A DNA stretch of 64,000 bases from Dokdonia sp. Dokd-P16 (GCF_003095655.1 NZ_CP029151.1:929001-993000); one strand, 5' to 3'; positions 33,080 through 43,033 are shown, counted from the stretch's first letter. The notes: generated by a model not told the origin, from the letters alone. Numbers and translations are program-made.

Positions 33080-33140
33080 GTAACATAAAATTTACATAAA
33101 ACAAACTTTTACATAACATTTTGTTTACATTTAATTTACA
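33080..33140 (+). promoter_or_regulatory. Second candidate Pho box: six 6-mers in 11-bp phase
   Basis: Hexamers at 33080 (GTAACA), 33091 (TTTACA), 33102 (CAAACT), 33113 (ATAACA), 33124 (TTTACA) and 33135 (TTTACA) are each 11 bp apart, with only the third degenerate. An extra TTTACA at 33108 is out of phase. Both flanking genes could be controlled from here. The consensus matches the array upstream of the lipoprotein gene. Confidence 0.58.
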
Positions 33141-33246
33141 TTGAACCACTAACCAACTGAATTACAATTAATTAATATTGTTTAAAATCATATTTTAATC
33201 TACCTCTCTTTATTGTTCACAGGCTGCTAGTGTACTGCGAATACTA

Positions 33247-33254
33247 TAAATTTG
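33247..33254 (+). promoter_or_regulatory. Candidate -7 box for the phosphate transporter gene
   Basis: TAAATTTG, a perfect TAnnTTTG, is 113 bp upstream of the ATG at 33368. No TTG is visible at the -33 position, consistent with a need for an activator. Confidence 0.45.
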
Positions 33255-33367
33255 CATTGTAGTTCGATGTAAAAAGTTATTATCTTTCGCTCGATATAAC
33301 CTTTACATAACGCTTAATCTTTTTTTAATTAAGATTTTTGCCACCTTGGCTTTTCAGCTTATATTTT

Positions 33368-35608
33368 ATGGAAAATATTTACATTTTTATGATTGCTGCG
33401 TTAGCAATTCTCGCAATTGCAGATTTGGTAGTCGGAGTGAGTAATGACGCAGTAAACTTTCTAAATTCTGCAATAGGATCTAAGGCGGTTACTTTTAAAA
33501 CAGTGATGATTGTGGCTAGTGTGGGTATCGCTTTTGGTGCGCTCTCCTCTAGTGGTATGATGGAGGTTGCGAGGAAAGGAATTTTTGATCCCAGTCAGTT
33601 TTATTTTGATGAGATCATGATCATCTTCATGGCTGTCATGATTACAGATATCATATTGCTTGATATCTTCAACAGCTTGGGTATGCCTACCTCTACAACA
33701 GTCTCTATAGTATTTGAACTACTTGGAGCCTCTGTGGTTATGTCCATTATTAAAATATCAAACAATAGTGATTCTCTTGCCCAGATAGGTGAATATATAA
33801 ATACAGATAAGGCAACGGAGATTATATTAGGTATACTCCTCTCTGTTTTTATCGCCTTTACTATTGGAGCTATTATACAGTTTTTAACAAGATTCCTCTT
33901 GACTTTCAATTTTGAGAAAAAACCATCTTGGATTGCTGCTGTTTTTGGAGGTATTGCAGTTTCATCTATTTCATACTTTATAATTATTAAAGGATTAAAA
34001 GGTGCAAATATTTTACCACCTGAGTTTAGTAGCTGGGCAAATGATAATCTAATCCAATTCTTAGGAGCTAACTTTATTCTTTGGACCGCAGTCTCTTGGG
34101 TGTTTCATGCAATTCTCAAACAAAACATATACAAACTTGTTATTATCTTAGGGACCTTTGCGCTCGCAATGGCCTTTGCTGGTAACGACTTAGTAAACTT
34201 CATAGGAGTTCCTATGGCTGCCTATAATTCATTTATAGCCTGGTCTGGTTCTGGAATATTACCAAGTGCATTCAGCATGGAACAGCTTGCTGAAAAAGTA
34301 CCTACACAACCTATTTTACTTTTGGTTGCCGGTTTAATCATGGTTCTTACATTGTGGTTTAGTAAAAAAGCAAGACGCGTTGTAAAAACCTCTGTAGATT
34401 TATCACGTCAAGATGAAGTAAAAGAGCGATTTAAACCTAACTGGGTATCACAGCACTTAGTACGTGGAGTTATCATTGCAAATACTGGTGTTAATAAAAT
34501 ATTACCTCCAAAACTACGTCAAAGTATAAACAAGAGCTTTGAACCATCTACCGTAGCACACGCAAAAGCGTCAGACGCTCCAGCTTTTGATATGGTGAGA
34601 GCTGCCGTAAACCTTGTAATTGCGAGTGTTCTTATATCAGTAGCTACTGGACTTAAGCTTCCACTATCTACAACTTATGTTACATTTATGGTTGCTATGG
34701 GTACTTCCCTAGCAGATCGTGCTTGGGGAGCAGAAAGCGCTGTATATAGAGTTGCTGGTGTTCTTAATGTAATAAGCGGGTGGTTTTTAACAGCATTTAG
34801 CGCATTTACTGCGGCAGGTATTCTAGCATACTTAATGTATCTAGGAGGGAATATTGCCATCATAGGCTTATTCTTCCTTGCAATTGCCATGCTTATAAGA
34901 AATTATTTATCTACTAAAAAGAAAAATAAGGAAGCAAAAATTGAGGAAGACCTTCGTAAAGCAGAAAGTAAAACCATTTCTGGTATCATCGAAGAAAGTG
35001 CAGATAACATTGCAAAAACAATTATTCGTACTGACAAAATTTACACAGGAACTCTAAAAGGTCTTGCTAAGAATAAGGTAGGAAGCCTCAGAAAGAGCAG
35101 AGCCACCGTCGAAAAACTTAATGAAGAGATAGATGAGTTGCGCAATAATATTTTCTATTTCATTAAAAACCTAGAGGAAACGAGTGTACGAGGATCAAAC
35201 TTCTACATAGAGATATTGGGATATCTTGAAGATATCACTCAATCACTTGAGTACATAGCAAAAGTGAGTTACAAGCACGTTAACAACAATCACAAACCGC
35301 TACGTTTTAATCAAATTAGAGATTTACAAGAAATAGACAATAAGCTGTGTGACTTCTTACAAGAAACAGCTCAAGCTTTTAAAGACCGTAATTACAACAA
35401 AATAGAGAGGCTTTTAGGAAGAAAACAAGAGCTTTATGGTCACGTAACAGATAAGATTCAAAAACAGGTAGAGCGCACACGTTCTGAAGAGTCTAGTCCT
35501 AAAAATACCACCTTGTACTTTGGTCTATTATTAGAAACTAAAGATCTTATAGAAGAGATCATGAACTTACTTGAACTCTATAACACAGAGCACAAAAGAT
35601 CAAAATAA
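33368..35608 (+). CDS. PiT-family inorganic phosphate transporter fused to a PhoU/DUF47-like domain
   Basis: 746 residues from the ATG at 33368; the frame extends to a TTG at 33338 with no membrane or family support. The first 530 residues contain about 12 helices with two inverted PiT signatures, V-S-N-D-A-V-N-F-L-N near residue 25 and A-G-N-D-L-V-N-F near residue 275. Residues 540-746 are helical and resemble the DUF47/PhoU regulator usually encoded by a separate gene (for example L-N-E-E-I-D-E-L-R-N-N-I-F-Y-F-I-K). PiT carriers import metal-phosphate with protons or sodium. The fusion would tie gating or signalling to the carrier. It is regulated, presumably, from the upstream phased array and ends at a hairpin. 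Confidence 0.92.
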   Translation: MENIYIFMIAALAILAIADLVVGVSNDAVNFLNSAIGSKAVTFKTVMIVASVGIAFGALSSSGMMEVARKGIFDPSQFYFDEIMIIFMAVMITDIILLDIFNSLGMPTSTTVSIVFELLGASVVMSIIKISNNSDSLAQIGEYINTDKATEIILGILLSVFIAFTIGAIIQFLTRFLLTFNFEKKPSWIAAVFGGIAVSSISYFIIIKGLKGANILPPEFSSWANDNLIQFLGANFILWTAVSWVFHAILKQNIYKLVIILGTFALAMAFAGNDLVNFIGVPMAAYNSFIAWSGSGILPSAFSMEQLAEKVPTQPILLLVAGLIMVLTLWFSKKARRVVKTSVDLSRQDEVKERFKPNWVSQHLVRGVIIANTGVNKILPPKLRQSINKSFEPSTVAHAKASDAPAFDMVRAAVNLVIASVLISVATGLKLPLSTTYVTFMVAMGTSLADRAWGAESAVYRVAGVLNVISGWFLTAFSAFTAAGILAYLMYLGGNIAIIGLFFLAIAMLIRNYLSTKKKNKEAKIEEDLRKAESKTISGIIEESADNIAKTIIRTDKIYTGTLKGLAKNKVGSLRKSRATVEKLNEEIDELRNNIFYFIKNLEETSVRGSNFYIEILGYLEDITQSLEYIAKVSYKHVNNNHKPLRFNQIRDLQEIDNKLCDFLQETAQAFKDRNYNKIERLLGRKQELYGHVTDKIQKQVERTRSEESSPKNTTLYFGLLLETKDLIEEIMNLLELYNTEHKRSK

Positions 35609-35630
35609 AGTGTATCACATATGTGTACCA

Positions 35631-35666
35631 AAATGCCGGAAACATTATTTGTTTCTGGCATTTTTT
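35631..35666 (+). terminator. Rho-independent terminator after the phosphate transporter
   Basis: Stem AAATGCCgGAAACA with TGTTTCtGGCATTT, loop TTATT, then a T-run. One mismatch in the stem. Confidence 0.9.
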
Positions 35667-35680
35667 ATTAGCGATATAGA

Positions 35681-35700
35681 TACGCTTTCGCGAAAGCGTA
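35681..35700. repeat. Palindromic repeat copy 14, intergenic
   Basis: Perfect 20-base copy 14 bp after the transporter's terminator. Confidence 0.97.
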
Positions 35701-35894
35701 ATTATATCCCGCAAAAGGCTCTATCAATTGATTTAAGGCTTGTTTACTATTAAAGTAGAACTATGTAGTCGGATAACAGCTAAAAACGACTTAAAGCGTT
35801 AAAGCTTCCTAAAAACGTCTGTTAATCTTACTTAAGACAAAATGAAATAGCAAGAACAATCCTTAATATTATCATCTAACCAAAAATTAAGATT

Positions 35895-36047
35895 ATGGCA
35901 GATATAGTTAAGGACGAAAAAGATCCTACAGATGAGTATTTACTTCAAGATAATAAGAAGACACGCTTTGGCGCGACTTTTATAATTATAACATTAGTAA
36001 TCCTAATCATTGCAGTAGTAGCAACTTACTTTGCATTAGGATTATAA
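35895..36047 (+). CDS. Small single-helix membrane protein (50 aa)
   Basis: A 50-codon frame from ATG to TAA. The first 24 residues are charged and acidic (M-A-D-I-V-K-D-E-K-D-P-T-D-E-Y, then K-K-T-R). A single hydrophobic helix of about 22 residues follows (F-I-I-I-T-L-V-I-L-I-I-A-V-V-A-T-Y-F), ending A-L-G-L. The positive cluster before the helix predicts a cytoplasmic N-terminus. I do not recognise the protein. It is preceded by about 190 bp of non-coding DNA and stands alone, so it probably has its own promoter, though I found no perfect -7 box. Confidence 0.6.
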   Translation: MADIVKDEKDPTDEYLLQDNKKTRFGATFIIITLVILIIAVVATYFALGL

Positions 36048-36065
36048 TATATTTAAATAGAAATT

Positions 36066-36125
36066 CTAAGGTATAAATGCGATTGCTAAAAGGATGCACA
36101 CGATAATGATGATTGTAATTTTCAT
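36066..36125 (-). CDS. Possible 19-aa hydrophobic microprotein
   Basis: ATG to TAG on the minus strand encodes M-K-I-T-I-I-I-I-V-C and then I-L-L-A-I-A-F-I-P, almost entirely a membrane helix. A -7-like sequence (CATATTTG on minus) lies upstream at about 36163-36156. It converges on the 50-aa gene. It could be chance in AT-rich DNA. Confidence 0.3.
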   Translation of the reverse strand: MKITIIIIVCILLAIAFIP

Positions 36126-36244
36126 GATTATGATTTTGAGGATTTATACATAGCAAATATGCACCTCATTTATTGAAAATTAACGGGGTATTTACCCCTA
36201 ATCCTATCGCAATCAAACCTTTTCAATAGAAATGTAACACATAA

Positions 36245-36280
36245 AAAAAGCCTGAATTCCATATGGAATTCAGGCTTTTT
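36245..36280. terminator. Rho-independent terminator after sdhB
   Basis: A 36-bp perfect palindrome, AAAAAGCCTGAATTCCAT and its complement, giving a long stem with A and T tracts. It is 36 bp past the sdhB stop. Confidence 0.93.
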
Positions 36281-36294
36281 ATTATCTATAACTT

Positions 36295-36307
36295 TTTCGC
36301 GAAAGCG
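36295..36307. repeat. Partial palindromic repeat copy 15, intergenic
   Basis: TTTCGCGAAAGCG with the left arm lost, between the sdhB stop and its terminator. Confidence 0.75.
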
Positions 36308-36315
36308 AATATAAA

Positions 36316-37062
36316 TTATCCTTTTAGTGAAGCAGAAAGATACTCACGGTTCATACGTGCGATGTTCTCTAGGGATATCCCTTTAGGACACTCAACCTCA
36401 CAAGCACCAGTGTTTGTACAGTTACCAAAACCTTCCTCATCCATTTGCTTTACCATGTTAAGAACACGAGTAGTTGCCTCTACCTCTCCTTGTGGAAGTA
36501 ATGCAAACTGACTCACTTTCGCTCCTACAAATAGCATAGCACTTGAGTTTTTACAACTTGCAACACAAGCTCCACAACCGATACATGTAGCCGCCGCAAA
36601 AGCGTCGTCTGCATTTTCCTTCTCGATAGGAATCGAGTTTGCATCTTGTGTGTTACCAGAAGTATTTACAGAGATAAATCCTCCAGCATGCTGTATGCGG
36701 TCAAAAGAAGAACGATCTACCATAAGGTCCTTTATAACAGGGAATCCCGCAGCTCTAAAAGGTTCTATAGTAATAGTATCTCCATCCTTAAATTTACGCA
36801 TGTGTAACTGGCAAGTAGTTACAAGTCTATCTGGACCGTGCGCCTCACCGTTAATAAACATAGAACATGAACCACAAATTCCCTCACGACAATCGTGATC
36901 AAATGTTACAGGTTCATCTCCTTCGAGGATAAGCTTATTGTTAAGCATATCCATCATTTCTAAGAAAGACATATCTCCATCGATACCATCGATTGGGTAC
37001 GTTACTATGCTTCCTTTAGCTGTGGCGTTTTTCTGGCGCCATACCTTTAGCGTTAGTTTCAT
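36316..37062 (-). CDS. sdhB: Succinate dehydrogenase/fumarate reductase iron-sulfur subunit
   Basis: 248 residues. Three cluster sites are visible: the [2Fe-2S] C-R-E-G-I-C-G-S-C (about 60-68) with its distal Cys in T-T-C-Q-L; the ferredoxin-type [11 protein letters not shown] (about 150-160); and [12 protein letters not shown] (about 206-217). It carries electrons from the flavoprotein to the membrane heme subunit of complex II. Third gene of sdhCAB, starting 8 bp after sdhA. The polarity (succinate oxidation or fumarate reduction) cannot be read from sequence. Confidence 0.96.
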   Translation of the reverse strand: MKLTLKVWRQKNATAKGSIVTYPIDGIDGDMSFLEMMDMLNNKLILEGDEPVTFDHDCREGICGSCSMFINGEAHGPDRLVTTCQLHMRKFKDGDTITIEPFRAAGFPVIKDLMVDRSSFDRIQHAGGFISVNTSGNTQDANSIPIEKENADDAFAAATCIGCGACVASCKNSSAMLFVGAKVSQFALLPQGEVEATTRVLNMVKQMDEEGFGNCTNTGACEVECPKGISLENIARMNREYLSASLKG

Positions 37063-37069
37063 CGTCTTC

Positions 37070-39082
37070 TTATTTATAGCTTCTTTGTTTTAACTCAATA
37101 TTTTCAAACTCCAGTTCTTCTTTATGAAGAACAGCATCCTTAGGTGCTCCTTTATATTCCCAAGCAGATACAAATGTGAAGTTTTCATCATCACGAAGTG
37201 CTTCTCCTTTTTGTGGTCCATCTAGCTCAACAGACTCTTCTCTAAAGTGTCCACCAGCAGATTCGTTACGTGTTAATGCATCTTTTGCAAATAACTCACC
37301 TAACTCCAAGAAATCTGCTACACGAAGTGCTTTTGCAAGTTCTTCGTTAAACTCATTCTGTCCTCCAGGTACACGTACTTCTTTATAGAAATCACTACGT
37401 AATTCTGCAATCTCATCAATAGCACTCTGTAGGTCTGTCGCGTTACGAGACATACCACACTTGTTCCACATAATCTTACCTAACTTCTTGTGGAAGTAAT
37501 CTACAGATTTTGTTCCATTGTTATTAACTAAAGCATCTACTTGCTTGCGCACGTTTTGTTCTGCTTCTTCAAATTCTGGAGTATCTGTTGGTATAGGTCC
37601 TGTACGTATATCATGAGATAAGTAGTCACCTATTGTATATGGTAATACAAAGTATCCATCTGCAAGACCTTGCATAAGCGCCGAAGCTCCTAAACGGTTT
37701 GCACCGTGATCTGAGAAGTTTGCTTCTCCTATCGCATATAATCCCTCTACAGAAGTCTGTAAGTTATAATCTACCCATAATCCTCCCATTGTATAATGTA
37801 CCGCTGGGTAAATCATCATAGGTGTTTTGTATGGATTCTGATCTACAATCTTTTCATACATCTGGAATAAGTTTCCGTATTTGTTACGTACTACTTCTGT
37901 TCCTAATGCTGTTACGACTGCTTTATCATTTGCATCTTTATGCTGTACATACGCTTGTTCTTTACCGTAACGCTCGATTGCGCTAGCAAAGTCCAAGTAT
38001 ACAGCTTCTCCAGTTTTGTTTACTCCAAAACCTGCATCACAACGCTCTTTTGCAGCTCTAGATGCTACATCACGTGGCACTAGGTTACCAAAGGCTGGGT
38101 AGCGACGCTCTAGATAATAATCTCTCTCGTCCTCAGCAAGCTCAGTAGGCTTCTTCTTCCCTTCGCGTATTGCGATGGCATCTTCTTTTTTCTTAGGCAC
38201 CCATATACGACCATCATTACGTAGTGACTCAGACATAAGCGTTAACTTAGACTGGTGATCACCAGAAACTGGTATACATGTAGGGTGTATTTGAGTATAA
38301 CAAGGATTTGCAAAGTAAGCACCACGTTTGTGTGCCTTCCATGCTGCCGTTACGTTAGAACCCATTGCGTTTGTAGAAAGGTAAAATACGTTTCCATATC
38401 CTCCAGTTCCTAATACAACCGCATGTGCAGAGTGACGCTCTATTTCTCCAGTAACTAGGTTACGAGTGATAATACCACGAGCTTTACCATCTACCTTTAC
38501 GACGTCTAGCATCTCGTGACGGTTATACATTTTTATTTTACCACGACCTATCTGACGGTTCATAGCAGAATATGCTCCCAGTAGTAATTGTTGTCCTGTT
38601 TGTCCTTTTGCATAAAAAGTACGACTTACAAGTACACCACCAAAAGAACGGTTATCTAGCAAACCACCATAATCACGTGCAAAAGGAACTCCTTGAGCTA
38701 CACACTGATCAATAATGTTTGTAGAAACCTCAGCAAGACGATAAACGTTTGCTTCACGTGAGCGGTAATCACCACCTTTTACCGTATCATAAAATAAACG
38801 GTAGGTAGAGTCACCATCACCTTGATAGTTCTTTGCTGCGTTAATACCTCCTTGTGCTGCAATAGAGTGCGCACGACGTGGAGAATCTTGAAAGCAAAAA
38901 GCTTTTACGTTATAGCCTAGTTCTGCAAGCGTTGCTGCTGCAGATCCTCCGGCAAGACCTGTACCTACCACAATTACATCAATAAGACGTTTGTTTGCAG
39001 GGTTTACAAGGTTAATTTCATTTTTATAATTAGTCCACTTATCAGCTAGTGGTCCTTGGGGTATTTTAGAATCTAATGCCAT
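37070..39082 (-). CDS. sdhA: Succinate dehydrogenase/fumarate reductase flavoprotein subunit
   Basis: 670 residues, the long Bacteroidota/epsilonproteobacterial-type flavoprotein. FAD motif [13 protein letters not shown] (about 36-48), the flavinylation His in [14 protein letters not shown] (His about 72), substrate-site H-P-T-C-I-P, and a capping-domain Arg in [13 protein letters not shown]. Located on the cytoplasmic face of the inner membrane. It starts 11 bp after sdhC on the same transcript. Confidence 0.96.
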   Translation of the reverse strand: MALDSKIPQGPLADKWTNYKNEINLVNPANKRLIDVIVVGTGLAGGSAAATLAELGYNVKAFCFQDSPRRAHSIAAQGGINAAKNYQGDGDSTYRLFYDTVKGGDYRSREANVYRLAEVSTNIIDQCVAQGVPFARDYGGLLDNRSFGGVLVSRTFYAKGQTGQQLLLGAYSAMNRQIGRGKIKMYNRHEMLDVVKVDGKARGIITRNLVTGEIERHSAHAVVLGTGGYGNVFYLSTNAMGSNVTAAWKAHKRGAYFANPCYTQIHPTCIPVSGDHQSKLTLMSESLRNDGRIWVPKKKEDAIAIREGKKKPTELAEDERDYYLERRYPAFGNLVPRDVASRAAKERCDAGFGVNKTGEAVYLDFASAIERYGKEQAYVQHKDANDKAVVTALGTEVVRNKYGNLFQMYEKIVDQNPYKTPMMIYPAVHYTMGGLWVDYNLQTSVEGLYAIGEANFSDHGANRLGASALMQGLADGYFVLPYTIGDYLSHDIRTGPIPTDTPEFEEAEQNVRKQVDALVNNNGTKSVDYFHKKLGKIMWNKCGMSRNATDLQSAIDEIAELRSDFYKEVRVPGGQNEFNEELAKALRVADFLELGELFAKDALTRNESAGGHFREESVELDGPQKGEALRDDENFTFVSAWEYKGAPKDAVLHKEELEFENIELKQRSYK

Positions 39083-39093
39083 AGCTTTATTTT

Positions 39094-39762
39094 TTAGTGA
39101 GGAATTTGATTAAAGTGCAGGTATACTGCAATAATTATAAATCCTACAGGTATTGTAATTGCCCAAACTTTAGCAAACTTTGAAAGTCCAGCAGAGTATT
39201 TATTATTAAATCCTACCGACTGGAATGTCGATGCAAATCCGTGCCATAAGTGAAGTGCTAGTAGCACAAAAGAAATCACATAAAGTACTACACGTACAGG
39301 GCTTTCAAATTTGTGAACAGTCTCTGCATAATATCTTGTAGGATCCTCTGGATGCGTTTCTACATATTTATGAATCATTTCTGGAATCCAGAAATCATAA
39401 AAGTGAAGTCCTAAGAAAGCAAGTACCACAAGTCCAGAAAGAATCATGTTACGTGATGTCCAAGGTGCATTTGCACTTCCTTTATACTGTGCATATCCTA
39501 CTGGACGTGCTTTTCTGTTTTGTAATTCTAATACAAATCCCATAACGAAGTGAAAAACCACTCCGAATATAAGAACAGGCTGTAATCCATATTGTACTAA
39601 TGGGTTAGACCCCATAAAATGCGACCACGCATTAAATGTATCTGGCGCAATAACCGCTGTACTGTTAATTACAAAGTGCTGTGTTAAAAAGACAACTAGA
39701 AAAAGACCTGATAGCGCCATGGCTACCTTTCGGCCAATTGAAGATTTTAATAATCCGCTCAT
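39094..39762 (-). CDS. sdhC: Succinate dehydrogenase cytochrome b subunit
   Basis: 222 residues with five transmembrane helices. This is the single-subunit type B anchor seen with Bacillus and Wolinella enzymes, binding two hemes; candidate ligands are His in F-L-T-Q-H-F-V, H-F-V-M-G-F, L-G-L-H-F-Y and [10 protein letters not shown]. The starting [13 protein letters not shown] is typical. First gene of the operon, with a good promoter upstream. Confidence 0.94.
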   Translation of the reverse strand: MSGLLKSSIGRKVAMALSGLFLVVFLTQHFVINSTAVIAPDTFNAWSHFMGSNPLVQYGLQPVLIFGVVFHFVMGFVLELQNRKARPVGYAQYKGSANAPWTSRNMILSGLVVLAFLGLHFYDFWIPEMIHKYVETHPEDPTRYYAETVHKFESPVRVVLYVISFVLLALHLWHGFASTFQSVGFNNKYSAGLSKFAKVWAITIPVGFIIIAVYLHFNQIPH

Positions 39763-39789
39763 TTAATTTTTGGTTTGGAATAATCTATA

Positions 39790-39820
39790 CAAAAATACGG
39801 CGCAAACGTTGTTTTGGCAA
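39790..39820 (-). promoter_or_regulatory. Promoter of sdhCAB
   Basis: On the minus strand, TTG (39820-39818), a 20-bp spacer and TATTTTTG (39797-39790) match the Bacteroidota -33/-7 consensus at the expected spacing. The sdhC ATG is 27 bp downstream of the -7 box. Confidence 0.65.
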
Positions 39821-39972
39821 CTATACAAGGAAAGCATTGCTATTATTTAGAATGATTATAAGAAAAATCGCAACTATGTTGAACACTAAAAGGTAGACAT
39901 TGCAAAAACTGCATTTTACGTTCAACATTTTCAATATTATTGAAAACTTTTAAGAGAGATTTATAAATTTTC

Positions 39973-39991
39973 ACGCTTTCGCGAAAGCGTA
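39973..39991. repeat. Palindromic repeat copy 16, intergenic
   Basis: Nineteen bases of consensus (ACGC...GCGTA), preceded by C instead of T. Confidence 0.95.
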
Positions 39992-40107
39992 ATTTGAACC
40001 TAAAACACTATTATAAACCATCATACTGTGACTACTCAATTACATAAAGTCAGATGTTATACTATTAAGTATTAAATTATCACCTAGACACTTAGTGTTA
40101 TTCAAGA

Positions 40108-40138
40108 GCAAAAAACCCTGTACGATGTGTACAGGGTT
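40108..40138 (-). terminator. Rho-independent terminator of the BNR-repeat gene
   Basis: Stem AACCCTGTAC/GTACAGGGTT with a five-base loop. On the minus strand it is followed by a T-run (TTTTTTG). Confidence 0.88.
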
Positions 40139-40162
40139 ATAATAAGCATTTTGTCTAAAGAT

Positions 40163-43033
40163 TTATTTAATCTCTAAGGTAGTTTGCGCTGCATTACTAT
40201 TGCCTCCACCACCATCAAGGGATACTGTATAAGTCCCTTTTGGGAGGTAATACTTACCACTTTTGGCCTTTTGTATATCTAATGAAGAATTTGCCTTTTC
40301 AAGTATCTTCTTTCCTTTTTCTGTTATAGAAAGATTGTAATTAAACACACTAAGTCCCGCCGAAGGTACTAACGATACTCTTTGCACTTCTTTCCCCTCT
40401 GCGTCTTTAATTACCATAGCATATTTACCTGCATTGCTTATGTAGTAATTAATCGCAACATTTGGCTCGTTTGGTTCAGACCAACTGCTCCAACTATTGC
40501 CCCATCTCCCGCTTAATCTTACACTAGCAATGTCAAATATTTGAGCATTCGCCTCTGTATTTACTTGCTGTATAGCTGTTAGATCTGCTCTGTAGATGCT
40601 TCGGCCATGAGTTCCTAGCAATAGGTGATTTGCCTTTTTCTGGATTTTCATATCATGAACGGCTACTGCTGGTAGTGGTGCAGTAGTTTTATCTGATACC
40701 GCTTTCGCGAAAGCGTTATAACTATTACCACCATCCATACTTACATAAGCACCATTATCTGTACCTACATAAATGATATTTTCTTTTATAGGATCTTCGA
40801 TGATCACATTTACAGGCGACATAGGAATCCCTGCCGAAATATTCTTCCATGTCTGTCCATAATTTTCAGAAACATAGATGTATGTTGCAAAATCATCCCA
40901 ACGATATCCATTTAAAGTAGCATATACTCGCTCCTTCTTATGCTCTGAAGCCACGACACGTGATACCCACAAATCTTTAGGAAATGTGTTACTAATCACT
41001 TGCCAGTCGCTACCACCATTATTTGTGACAGCAATCTTACCATCATCACTTCCTGTGTATATCAACCCAAATTGAAAAGGTGACTCAGAAACTGTAGTAA
41101 GGGTTCCATAAGCGACATTACCAGGTTTACCACCATGCGTAAGGTCTGGGCTTATTGCAGTCCAGCTATCGCCTTGATCCATAGACCTCATGAGTTTATT
41201 ACCTCCTAAATATAAAATATCTTGATTATGAGAACTCAGCAAAATAGGCGTTTGCCAGTTAAAACGGTATGGCTTCTCACCTAAGGTATGCTTTATATCA
41301 AATCGCTTGTTTTCTCCAGTCTCGCGATTAATCCTGAAGTAGTTTCCAAACTGAAATCCTGTGTACACAATATTTGCATCACGACTATCTACTTGTACTT
41401 GCATACCGTCACCACCCATGATACTTTCCCAAGGGTACTGCCCGCTTTGTAACCAACCTCTACTTTCGTGTGCAGTGCTAGGAGCTACCCACACACCATT
41501 ATCTTGTAATCCTCCATATATATTATAAGGCTCCTCATTATCAACTTGAATAAAGTAAAACTGACCAACAGATGGATCATTTGCTTTTATCCAGCTAGCA
41601 CCATCATCGTATGAAATATTAATACCTCCATCATTCCCATTAATAAGGTGCTTTTCATTTTTAGGATTAATCCACAGCGCATGATGATCTGAGTGCACAT
41701 TAGGAGCACTGATACTTGTAAAAGTCTTTCCTCCATCTTTAGACTTTACAATAGGCACCCCATAGATGTAAATATCTTGAGCATCTGATGGGTTTACATT
41801 AATCTCGCCAAAATAATACCCGTAACTATAATATAAATCTTCTATGTAACCCTCGTGGGTCTTCTTCCATGTAGCTCCACCATCATTAGACCTATACACC
41901 TCTGCTCCTACTACAGGCGTGTCAAACATTTGCGTATTTGCTGTTTCTAAGTACGTGGCAAGATCTACTGGTTGTACATCTCCTTGACGCACCATAGATT
42001 TTACGTTTGCAGCACGATATTTTTCTTGAAAACCATTGCGCTTTAGATAGTCATCTAGCTTCTTGTCATCAAGAGCTAGTAGTGCATCTTTAGACATTGT
42101 TTTAAAATCGTCTTTTTCTAACTTATTTGAAGATGATTTTTTTCCATCTCCCTCACGTCGAAATTGGCTATCATGCACTGCATACACCGTATTCTCGTCA
42201 TAGACCGCAATCCCTATTCTACCCACACCATCACCAGAAGGAAATGAGTTAAGTTGTTTCCAAGTATCTCCACCATCTGTACTCTTATAAATTCCAGAAC
42301 CAGCGCCGGCTCCTTCAAAGTTCCATGCTTTGCGATCCTTTTGCCATGCTGAAGCATACATCAAATTAAAATTAGCCGGATCATTATCTATATCTATAAT
42401 TCCCGTCTTATTATCAATAAACAAGGTTTTCTTCCATGTCTTACCGCCATCTGTTGTTTTATAAACTCCGCGCTCTTCATTATCTGAATAGAGATGACCT
42501 AATGCTCCTACAACGACCTCATCCGGATTAGACGGATTTATTAAAATACGCCCTATGTGATGACTATCTATAAGTCCCATATTTTGCCATGTCGCTCCTT
42601 TATCTGTAGATTTTAATAATCCTATACCGGCATAACTAGATCTAGAGGCGTTATTCTCTCCAGTACCTACCCATATGGTTCCGCTTTTCCAGTCTACTGT
42701 CACTTCTCCTACATTTTGCGTAGGCGCATTATCCATTACTGGTGTAAAAGTGGTTCCATTATTATTAGTGTACCATAAACCACCACTTGCATATCCTGCA
42801 TAAAACTCTGAAGGCATTTCTGGATTTACTGCAATATCTACAATACGACCACTCATTACAGAAGGCCCTATATTTTCAAAAGGAATATTTTTTACAATAC
42901 TATTATTAAGCGATTGCTCTTTTTGAAGCACCGCCTGTTCTTGTAATTGTATCGAGGTCGCTGGTTGTTGTGACTGCCCTTTTGTAAGTGCAAAAAGAAC
43001 CGCACTCGAGGCAAGGAAATAACGTAATTTCAT
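40163..43033 (-). CDS. Exported BNR/sortilin (VPS10)-like beta-propeller protein
   Basis: 956 residues. Signal peptide at 1-21. Many BNR (Asp-box) repeats are visible: S-T-D-K-G-A-T-W, T-T-D-G-G-K-T-W, S-T-D-G-G-D-T-W, S-N-D-G-G-A-T-W, S-K-D-G-G-K-T-F, S-M-D-Q-G-D-S-W, S-E-N-Y-G-Q-T-W and M-D-G-G-N-S-Y. They imply one or two large propellers as in sortilin/VPS10 domains. A glycosidase label is common but no catalytic residues are evident. No C-terminal T9SS sorting domain is obvious, so it is probably periplasmic or outer-membrane associated. A-F-A-K-A-V near residue 780 comes from a palindromic repeat beside the last Asp-box. Function unknown. Confidence 0.82.
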   Translation of the reverse strand: MKLRYFLASSAVLFALTKGQSQQPATSIQLQEQAVLQKEQSLNNSIVKNIPFENIGPSVMSGRIVDIAVNPEMPSEFYAGYASGGLWYTNNNGTTFTPVMDNAPTQNVGEVTVDWKSGTIWVGTGENNASRSSYAGIGLLKSTDKGATWQNMGLIDSHHIGRILINPSNPDEVVVGALGHLYSDNEERGVYKTTDGGKTWKKTLFIDNKTGIIDIDNDPANFNLMYASAWQKDRKAWNFEGAGAGSGIYKSTDGGDTWKQLNSFPSGDGVGRIGIAVYDENTVYAVHDSQFRREGDGKKSSSNKLEKDDFKTMSKDALLALDDKKLDDYLKRNGFQEKYRAANVKSMVRQGDVQPVDLATYLETANTQMFDTPVVGAEVYRSNDGGATWKKTHEGYIEDLYYSYGYYFGEINVNPSDAQDIYIYGVPIVKSKDGGKTFTSISAPNVHSDHHALWINPKNEKHLINGNDGGINISYDDGASWIKANDPSVGQFYFIQVDNEEPYNIYGGLQDNGVWVAPSTAHESRGWLQSGQYPWESIMGGDGMQVQVDSRDANIVYTGFQFGNYFRINRETGENKRFDIKHTLGEKPYRFNWQTPILLSSHNQDILYLGGNKLMRSMDQGDSWTAISPDLTHGGKPGNVAYGTLTTVSESPFQFGLIYTGSDDGKIAVTNNGGSDWQVISNTFPKDLWVSRVVASEHKKERVYATLNGYRWDDFATYIYVSENYGQTWKNISAGIPMSPVNVIIEDPIKENIIYVGTDNGAYVSMDGGNSYNAFAKAVSDKTTAPLPAVAVHDMKIQKKANHLLLGTHGRSIYRADLTAIQQVNTEANAQIFDIASVRLSGRWGNSWSSWSEPNEPNVAINYYISNAGKYAMVIKDAEGKEVQRVSLVPSAGLSVFNYNLSITEKGKKILEKANSSLDIQKAKSGKYYLPKGTYTVSLDGGGGNSNAAQTTLEIK
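40700..40716. repeat. Palindromic repeat copy 17, inside the BNR-repeat gene
   Basis: Seventeen consensus bases. Read on the minus strand as N-A-F-A-K-A-V, directly after an Asp-box and so in a propeller loop. Confidence 0.94.

Larger units (their letters stand above)
33047..33367. other. 321-bp AT-rich divergent regulatory region
   Basis: It lies between the MORN-type gene (minus) and the phosphate transporter (plus). It holds the phased TTTACA array (33080-33140), a perfect -7 box at 33247-33254 on plus, and a near-match TACATTTA on minus at 33082-33075. No gene is called here. Confidence 0.7.
39763..40162. other. 400-bp intergenic region between sdhC and the BNR-repeat gene
   Basis: It holds the sdh promoter, a small AT hairpin (TTTTCAATA/TATTGAAAA, about 39928-39946), a palindromic repeat and the terminator of the next minus-strand gene. 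No coding sequence is supported. Confidence 0.7.
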
